From Eutreptiella sp. 'Long Island Sound 2002' (Eukaryota > Euglenozoa > Euglenophyceae > Eutreptiales > Eutreptiaceae), in the NCBI GenBank assembly GCA_964036045.1, contig OZ038386.1, positions 18,674,398 through 18,738,397 on the forward strand: a stretch of 64,000 nt of DNA. The letters run 5' to 3'. Shown here piece by piece: positions 12,001 to 21,600 of the stretch. The translations under genes and the position numbers were made by a program. Position 1 is the first letter of the stretch. Each line of letters opens with the position of its first letter. A model generated the notes under the pieces. It did no database searches. It had not been told where the DNA came from and saw only the letters and a list, made by a program, of their open reading frames with translations.

Positions 12001-15000
12001 CCTTCGAGGACTTCATGGAGGTGATCGAGGAGCTCGCCGACGGCAAGCCCATCCTGCACCTGACGCCCATTTTGGAAGGGGCCCGGGGCGTGGCGGAGGA
12101 TGACATGGCCAAGCTGTACTACGACCTGCCGAGGACCACGGAGTTCCTGTTGACGGTGGCGGAGGGGTCGCAGGCGGCCGGTACTGCCCGCCCGCAATGC
12201 GCGGCTTGCTTGGTGCTTGCCGCGGTGCTTGGGGGCTGGCTCGACTGTTGGGTTGAGTTTGTTCAGTGGACTGGACTGCCCCCCCCCCTTTTTGCGAAAA
12301 CAACACCCTTCTCAAAACGACAGTTTTGTCTCGTTTCCACAACCTTTGGAGCCATGGAGTTTTGTGGTTGTCCATTTAGACCAAGGGATTTCTGTGATTT
12401 GGCGCTGGGGAAGATGTTTTTGGGGTGCCGATTGTGGTCCTGCCACCCGCTTTCACCCCTTCTTGTCCTTTGCAGGTGGAGGGGGTGGCAACTGACAACT
12501 GGTACATTCGCGACGCAACGGTCACCGCGTGTCTTCTTGCAGCACGCGCGAGCGACGCCCTTTTCAGAGCAACAGTCGTCGTGTTTCCGTCAAATGCAGT
12601 GCTTTTACCGTTGTTCTCGCAATGGGGGGGGGGTACTTGGAGCAACTGGGTGAGTAGGGGGAGGACCCTTCAACCCGTGTCCCCTCAACACCAGGCGGGT
12701 CCCTCCAAGCGCTCCAAACGGATGCCTCTGCGGAGGCTTTGCCGGCAACAGAGCCTGGGAGTAGTCCGCGCCTTGTGCCTTTCCGTGCCCCTCCCCCCAA
12801 AACCCTCTACCTGACGACACCTGCCGTTTCATGTTCGCTGTCACAGCGCGGCAATGAATTTGCACGCGCTCCGCGCGTCTGCATCTGTCTCCCGGCTTGG
12901 GTCAACAAAGCCCCTCGGTTTGCGGTTGAGAGGGCAAAAACCGCGATATTTCGATGCACCGAGGTTGTACACATGTGTACCACAAGTTGAAAGCGAGGTG
13001 AACACGAGTTGAAACGAGTCGAACAGAAGTGGATGACGAGTCGAACGCGAGTTGAAAAAGCGATGTTGTACGCGAGTCGAACACTAGTTAAACACGAGTT
13101 GAAGACACGTTGAGCACGAGTTGAACGCAAGCTGGTGACGAGTCACGGGTTGAAAAAGCGTTGTAAACGAGTTGAACACGATGTGTGTGCGTCCCTAAGC
13201 ACCCCCTGATCCTCCATTCTCCCACCCACATATACATCAGCACGTTGTAATCCAGCCAGTCAACCGTTGCTTCGTGTGTCGCTCTAGGCGCAGTTTGCAC
13301 CCGCGCTTGCACATGCCTGTCCGTGTAAGCACCTGCCCATGTGCCGCAAAATGTCTTGTTGCCGACACCTGCACACGGTAGTGCCGTGTGGACTCAGGTG
13401 TGGGGGCTTGCATTGCGTCGCCGTACGTGCAGGGGCCAAGGTGAAGTTCCCTCACCGCCTGGAAGAAGTGCTGCTGGAGGCCCACACCTTCGATAGGCTG
13501 ATGCATTTGATGGAGCAGGAAGCGAAGGACGAAGGCTACCGTGTGGCAAAGGTAGGCACTCAGCACCCGGCACACAGGGTTCCAATTAGATTGTTGCTTT
13601 GGTGCCCCGCTGCAGGCCAATGACCAAACGCAGGTCACACCAGAGACGTGGCACTGAGCGCTGGTTATAGTGCACGCCTCCGAAGCCTGTAACATTTGGT
13701 GACCCGCAGGCCCCTGGCCCTGTGTTGCATTTCTCACATCCGATGTGGTGCAGCCTGCAAGGACCCACACGTGTTTTTCCTTCTGCTAAGGACGGTCCAT
13801 GAGGACGCCCCCAGACACGCATTAGAACAAAAAAAATGGAAGGATGAGCCCCCCCCCCCCCCCCGGGTCCAACCCCCCCTCAGACCCCCCCCCCTCTCCC
13901 CCTCTTCCAATGCAGGTGGAAGCCTGAGTCGGGGTCCTAGAAAATTTTTTAGGTTGACAGTTTCATGTGCAACTCGAGCGTGAATAAGTGCCTGGTGGTA
14001 GCATCTCTCAATGCTGAAGCTTCTTTGCAGAAGCACAATTTTGCGAGGCAGTCAAGAGTCTGAGGGATCTGTAGAGTGCTTTGTGTCATGTTGCCCATTG
14101 TTCTCTACAGATGCCGCAGAAACACCAGGAATCAACAGCAACCATCCACAGCCCACCAGCAATCTTGGCCAAAAAATTTTCCGGTGCCGAAACCTTTCAA
14201 GGAGCAGTTGTCAAGGAGGAGGGCCAACCCCCCCACCCCCCCGGGTCCAAACCCCCCACCCACCCCCCCCTCCTCCGCTCCAATGCGTGTCTGGATGCCC
14301 CGTCTGAGCCGGCGATTGCGGCCTCGCTGGTGGTGAACCGCCAACCGCTGGCGTTTAACTGCCAACTGCCAGAAATTAATGGCCAAAATTTTGTTTATTA
14401 TTAAGAGTTGACTGCTGCAAATTTTAGTCAGTTGAAAGCCATCATCAGGCCATGGCAAGCTAGATGCCATCATCAGGCAGTGGCAAGTTGAATGCCATCA
14501 TCAGGCAATGGCAAGTGGTGTTTGTTGCTGGCAAATTGCCGTTTTTGACTGGCGCGGCGCTGTTACTTGGCTACAGCACCGTATGACATTTGTTGCAAGG
14601 CGGACCGGAATAGTTTCATCGTTTATTTCACGACGGACGGTGCTGTGGTGGAGAGTACCCTTCAAAATTCACGGTCTGGGAACGGCTGTGGACGCCATGA
14701 GGGCAGTGGTGCTGCAGTGGTGAGCAGGACGACAGGTGAGACTGGGTACCGGTTGTATTACATGGTACCCAACAGGCCTGTAGTGAACCCATGGCCCCCT
14801 TTGATTTCCTGAGAATGTTGTAGGCGAATCAATTACTGACTGGCTTTCGTGACTCGCCGTAGAATAGGTTACCAAAGGTATGCACTCAGTTGACGGCTCT
14901 TTGATACTCAATTGAGGTCATGATCGTCATCAGGCAGCCCCTCCCACGACAAATCGCATGGATGCGCTGTGCCTCATCAACCCTGATCACAGGTGACCTA

Positions 15001-18000
15001 CTTTGTGGAGGGGCCTGCCGGCCAGAAGATTGAGTGCGAGGATTTGGATGAGGATGTGTTCGAGACTTTTGAGGATCTCGATCAGTACACCTTCAAAGTG
15101 TACTACGAGGGACGCCCCAAGGGGTCAAGGCTTGTGATGTATCCAGGTGTGCACACACACATGGATCGGTCAGAGCACTCACCCCCTCTTTTCTCATCCT
15201 TTTTGTCGTGCACTAAGAAGCGTCCTTAGGGAGCGCCCAGAACAAACTGCTCAACCGCCATCAATTACCCCCCCAACCGCCGTCGGTTGCCATCCAACCA
15301 CTGTTGGCTACCCTACAGCCACTGTAGGCTGCCACCCAACCGCTTATCACCCGAGTATGACTGAGTGTATGGTCGCCCACATTCCTTTCTTCCTTTTTTT
15401 CAATAAGGGAACGCCCTGGAGTGGACACACTCTGCGCCCAAACTCTGAACATGAATCAGAACAGCCATCAGCCTTCGACCAGAGACCAAATCATCGCCCC
15501 ATTGCCGATTCCTTCTTGCCGCTCTGTGAACAGCCCACACCGCACCGTCACCTTTCCCCCCCCCCCCCCCGCAAAGGCGCTGGTTTGGTACCGGCGACCC
15601 CTCCTTGTGGGCGACCCCTCCTTGTGAGGGCTGGAGATGCACAACACGGCAGCATGATACAGAAGAGGGGCGCATTTGCTATGTCTGGTGATGTATGAAT
15701 TGCACAGCGCAACGCGTTGCAGTACCTTTACTCTCAAGAATCTCCACCTTGCACCACCTTGCAGCCATGTGCGGCAGTGCTTCTGTGACTTGGTCGACGG
15801 AAAGAGTCACATCAACGGTGGGTTGGTGTTTTCCAAAAGGGGAGGGGCTGAGGCACCCGTGGCAATTGTCCACCATCGCGATAGCCATCGCAGCCTGGCT
15901 TGGCGCCCTATCCTGCATCCACGGCAGACTGGCTCACCAGCCCGGCTACAGGGCCGGTGAGGTGCTGAGAAAAAGCACGAGCGGAAGATTTGGGACTGCC
16001 ACCTGAACAAGCAAAAAAAGCGACGCCCTAAAGACAGCACACCGCACACGCCCCGCATATCGCATCGCGTGTACTGGTCATGCTCTGACACTCAGAACAG
16101 GACACAGAAACAGGACCCTCATCATCATTGTGCAACGCACTAGGTTGACCTGTCGATCTATGTTCATTGTACGTCTGAACATCACAAGCACAGCTGCATA
16201 CAAAAACAGCAAACTAAACCCCCTGTTGGCCAGCCCACCAACCACCAACCCCCGGCAGAATTTTTTTGGGGGGGGGTTTACCTTCACAGTGCGTGACCAG
16301 GGCTCCTTGTAACACCTCGGCACCACTTGAGGGGGGGGTTACCATACCACCCGTCCACCCCCTTGGACCCCCCCCTTTCCAAGATTGGGCCAAACTTTCT
16401 TCCGGGCCTTCAGCCAATCTAAAAATTTCCCCGGCCCCTTTGGCGCCAATTAGTTTCAAAAAAAAATTTTGGCACCTTTGGCGCCTCCAAACACTCAGCA
16501 CCACTGCCTCCCCCCCCCCCCCCCGCCCCGCCCCTTGAAAGGAGCCCCGTTTTAAAGGAGCCCTGTGCACGGCTGTGGCACCGCGCAAACCACACCAAAC
16601 ATTTGTGCCCCGTCGGCAAGGGAGCCACTCTTCATCACACGCACCACACAGACCACACTACCCACGTACCTATGCTCCTGGGGGATATGGGATGGATTGA
16701 AGGGCGCGGGAAGGGACAGGGTCAACGTTTGTGTGGTGGCGCACGGCCAGACAAGGCAGGGGGGCTGTTTGCAGCACACGGCCGGTGCAGGTGAAGATCA
16801 GCCGAGCCTGATCATCGCGCACTCGTACGAAGAGTTCATGGAGGCCATTCTGGAGGAGAACCCCGACAAGCCCACCATCGACGTGGTCACGTATGAAGTC
16901 CCGGCCCCGAAAGGCGGGACAGTCAGCTTCCCACTCGACGAGGAAGCGTGGGCGGATCTGGAGAACGAGGAGAACGTTGTGTACAGGTGTGGCCTGTGGT
17001 GCGGCTGGGTGCTCGTGCTGCCATTGATGCTGGCCCGAGGGCCCATGCTGGGGGGCAGGGGGTGGGGCCCCACACTGGGAACAAGACAGGGCGTGGGGGG
17101 AGGGTGTAGTGTGTTGGGTGGGGTAGGGGCATACTCCATACCAGGGATGCATTCGAAGGGAAGGGATCTCAGAGGCGGCCCCAGAGGCGCTTGGATAGGC
17201 GGTTGGAGGACGTTGCCAAAGCGGTTGGGGGCGGTTACTGTCGGTTACAAATGCCATTGAAGCCGGCACTTGGCGTCAGGGGGACAGTGGCTGGGCATAG
17301 GCTGGGCGCCCTCGAGGGGGGGCGGTACCTCCCCCCCTTTCCAATGCATCCCTGCTCCATACTCCAGGCAGTGAGCGCTTTGCATGCGATGGGAGTGTGC
17401 AGTGTGCAGGATGAGGGCAGGGCGTGCTGAAAGCTTCGGGAGCGAGCGCTCTGCATAGGGAGGGGCCAGTGCTAGGAGCGCTTCGAGCCACGGCCGGTGC
17501 TGGGATCGGCGGTGTTGGTGAGCACTGGCACTGGGTCATGCGGGGGCTGGACGGAATGAACCGGTGGTACCCTCGGCGGTGGTTCGGCTCGGCCGATTCG
17601 GCCGGCCGAACCAACGCCCGGCACTTTGGCCGGCCGGACCGCCGCCCGGTGGTTCAGCCGGCCGAACCACCGCCGAGTTTTTCGGCCGAGGACCACCGCC
17701 GAGCCTCACCACCGTTTCATTCCGATGAGCTCCATGCGGGGGTGCCCAATGCCCGCGCCGGCGCTCGCTTGATGCGGCACCGCCACAACGCTTCCGTTTC
17801 AGGGTCATTTTCCCGGAGCCTACGACGGATCTGCTGGTCCAGTTCCCATGGGACGACGAGCCGAAGTCCGTGCCTGCCGGGGATTATGCAGAGTTGATGC
17901 TGAGTATCGATTGCCGAATGCCGGGGGATCAGAAAATGGAGAAGATCACGTACACCGTCATTGGTGTGTTTGTGTCCTGTGCCTTCCTGAGTCTCCCCAC

Positions 18001-18624
18001 CCGCCTCCTTAGGCATGACAGCATGGGGTACCGCACCCTGCAGGCAATGCAGCAGGATAACTGGTGTTGCGGCACGGTGTGGCGTTGTGGTGTCGGGGCA
18101 CTGGGGTTTGGGGGCCTTTGGTCTTGTGGCACGTTGTGGCCCTGCGGTGTCGGGGTCTTGTCACTGGGTTGGCATTGTGGTTGTGAGCTATGCAATATAA
18201 TGTCCATTCTGTTCGCACCTTTCTACTTGAAGCTCGATGGTCGACGGGGGATGGAGGTGGGGGGGTTGCACGGCTCCCATTTCTGCGCTTCTACTCTGCG
18301 TCGCTTCGCAGGGCCAAGTGGGCAAAAGCTTGAAGTGCCGTTGTGCGAAGATGCGTTCGGGGATATTGAAGACGCGGATACTGTGATCAAGGTGTGTGCG
18401 TGTGTGCGTGTGTGTTCAACGCGGGCTCGTGTTGTCCCATTTCTCGTACCCTGTACTGCAGAAAGGCGCCTAGCGCAGTTGAACAGTGTCTTTGTTTTTG
18501 TTTTGACTGTGCCTGACGTGAATTTGTGCAGGCCGGCCTCCCTGATTGCTTCTCGCTGTCTTGGCTGTTGCCCGTTTGTTACGGATATCGTGTGTGTGTG
18601 TGCGTGTGCGTGTGCGTGCGTGCG

Positions 18625-18656
<32 letters not shown>

Positions 18657-21600
18657 CGTGTGCGTGCGTGCGTGTGTGTGTGTGTGTGCTTGTGTGTGTG
18701 TGTGCGTGTGTGTGCGTGCGTGCGTGTGTGTGTGCGTGCGTGTGTGTGTGTGTGTGTGTGCGTGCGTGCGTGTGTGTGTGTGTGCGCGCGCGCGTGTGCG
18801 TGCGGGATGGGGGGGGGGGGGCAACCTGCGTTCCGACGGTTGACTCAAAACAAGGGCTTGCAGGGTGCTCTGGTGTACCACGACAAAGGTCCCTCCTTCG
18901 CAAGAGTCCCTCTGTCTCGCCGGGCCGGCGTGGGGGCGGCGTAGGGGTTCGGGCCGCGGGTAAACCCCCCTTCAGCCTCCCCTCAGGCTCCGACGTCACC
19001 TTTATTGGCTCCGGCCCTCCTTCACATGAGGGACCCCCGATGTAGTGCAGTGGGGCCACGTGCTGGACTCGCGACGGAGTGGGATACCGCAGTAGTGCAT
19101 CGGCCGTGGGGACGCCATGGTCAGTTCACTGGCTGGGTCGCCGGCAGTTGAGCCGCACGAACTCGGGCGCAGCGGTGTCACCCCCTGAGCACCAACGCGT
19201 GCCCTCCTTCACACGATGGCCACGCCACGCCATCCCCGGTTTGCAAACTCCCGGGCATCCGCTGCCCTTTTTGAGGACGTGCCCGGCGTTTTGCCATCCG
19301 AATCCAGAATCCGCATCCAGATCCCAGAACCAGATCCCAACGTTCCCCTCTCACATGCGGCATGCAGGGGTCCCGCCACCTGCATAGAAATGCACAATCG
19401 TGGTGGCCACGTGTGCGCGCACACGCGCAGACACACACACACACATACACACAAGCACACGCACACGCACATACACAACATGCACAGAGGAAGCTTTGCA
19501 CTGTATTAGACAAGCCCAAACCCGAATTGCTGTCAGCGATCAGGCAACGGCTACCCGTCCAAACCGATTTAGTCGCTCGCTGCAGCGGAATTTTTTTTTG
19601 CCCGTGAAGAAATGCCCTGACTTTCCGCACGCCTCTGTGCTCAGGTCTACACCGGTGCTGCCAAGGCCCTTTATGTGCACTACCCCCCAGTCCCTGTTTC
19701 GTGGCCGGCTGATTTTGAGAGCGCCATGCGTGGCATTCAGACCCATGCGACCCCCGGCAAAAAGGTCAAGGGGGTGTTCTTGGTGCCCCCAAAAGGGGGA
19801 GACAAGATCCAATTGACGGCAGAGATCTTTGGTCAACTGCAGGCCATAAAAGGTGTCTGCATGTGGAGTGCCAAGGGGTTGCAGGGACAGTGCAGAGCAG
19901 CGCACAGGCATTGTGTGGAGGGGTAGAGGGGCCGGGAACAGTGCATAGGAGTTGCAGTGGCTATGTTTAAAAGGAGGGACAGTGTGGAGGGGGAAGGGAC
20001 AGGGTGTCTGGCCAATTGCTCCCGGGGGGGCATGGGACATCCCGGGGGGGCATGGGACAGCATGGAGGCCTCGCGAAGAACGGGGGGGGGGAGGGAGTCA
20101 GGGAGCTGTCCGAGGACCAGTAGTGGACCAGTAGGACCAGTGGCTCGGATGGCAAAGTGCTGCAAAGAGGTTTCCCCACATGATACATGTTTCAAAATGA
20201 TTAGCGGATCATGGGGATCATTGTTGTATCATATACCCCCCTCCACTATCCTGCCACGCCCTTTCAGGGGCTGTGCAGGGGTCCCAGCACGGCCGCCAAG
20301 GAGGGGGTTGGGGTTGGAGCCTCTGTAGGGGTAGCAGAGAGGGGCCTCCGTGCCCGTGGGAGGGAGGCGGGTGATGATCGGGCCCATGAAAGGCCAGCGT
20401 GCAAAGGCATTGCACAGATCGCCATCTGAGTGGGATGTGGCCTGGCATGGCCCCTCAGTCCACGCTGCACCATTGCTTTCTGGTCTGGGCTCAAAACGTT
20501 TCGGAACCACGTGTCCGAATAACTGCTTTGGGTCTGACCTCCGCACATTGTACTCTCGCCGTAGCACATGCACACTGCTGAGTTCTGGATCCTGTTGTCT
20601 ACCAGATACAGGTTTGAGTATGGCAGCGTAGCGTCATGGCTCACGGCTGTTTGCCGTTTGCCATTTGGTGCCCCAGCAGTTACTCAAAGTGAACACAGTG
20701 TGAGACCAGTGAACTGAGAAATGTGACACAGGGATGGAACCAGGGTGTACCAGGCCCCACTCACATGGCAGTAGTGGGAGATCTCCAAAGTTGTGGTGCA
20801 GGAAGTGAAGAAGCGGTGAGCAAAGTGAAGCCTGCCCTGCCGCCAGCAAGTGCCCATGCGCAGCCCCCGGCAGGACCGTGCTCTGGAAGGACCAGCCAGG
20901 TAGATGGCTTGCATGCCTTCATGGCCCCCCTTGTGCCCCCGCCTCGCTGCCGCCACAAGGGCTTCTGGCTTTTCACCAATTGCCCATCCGCCCATTGTGG
21001 AAGCGCGACTACTTGCCTCCCAACGGAACATTCGCAACTGCATTTGACGCCTCTCTCTTTTCCTTTCCCCCTCCTCGGGCACTCCTCCTGGGCAAACGCT
21101 TCGGGGGACGGGGGGGGTGTTCCCCTTCGGGTTGTAGAAAAAGTGAGAAAAAGGGTAAAAAGTATGCTATGCCCTATCATCCCCAATTTAGAAGAACCTC
21201 CAAAGGTTTGATGGACTGTTGAGGTCGGACAAGTGTGATTGTCCCCTTTCCACTCGTTTTCACTTGTTTTTGCTGGTTTTTGCTGCACATTGACCTTCGT
21301 ACAAGGATGCTAGGTTACGATGATGGGAATTAATGGGGGATATGAACTAAATGTTTCTAAAGATTATGTGTTATTAGATTTTTGAGCCATTGTTGCATTT
21401 TCTGTAGATTATTCATTCCCAATGTCTCATGCCAGTGCATATATTGCTGTGCCCAACTTTCCTTTGCACCCTAGCCAGTGTCATGGAGGTAGGGGGGCAG
21501 AGGATGTTAGGTCCAATGTGGGGATCTTGACCTTGCTGGGGGCTGCACTGGTTCATGGACACACAAGAATCATCACAAAATCTCTGGATTTTCTCCTCTG

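Noticed and set aside
12476-12501. Possible exon VEGVATDN after cctttgcag
   Set aside because: The exon at 11940–12180 joins exactly in phase to 13433; including this piece would break the frame.
14567-14812. Possible exon with [15 protein letters not shown]
   Set aside because: Superficially module-like, but modules 10 and 11 are complete without it and no phase-compatible splice sites were found.
17100-17360. Apparent inverted repeat around CAGGGATGCATT
   Set aside because: Only about 20 bp match and the core ATGCAT is itself palindromic.
18223-19059. Long His-Thr-rich frames around 18.6–18.8 kb
   Set aside because: Produced by the (GT/GC)n microsatellite.
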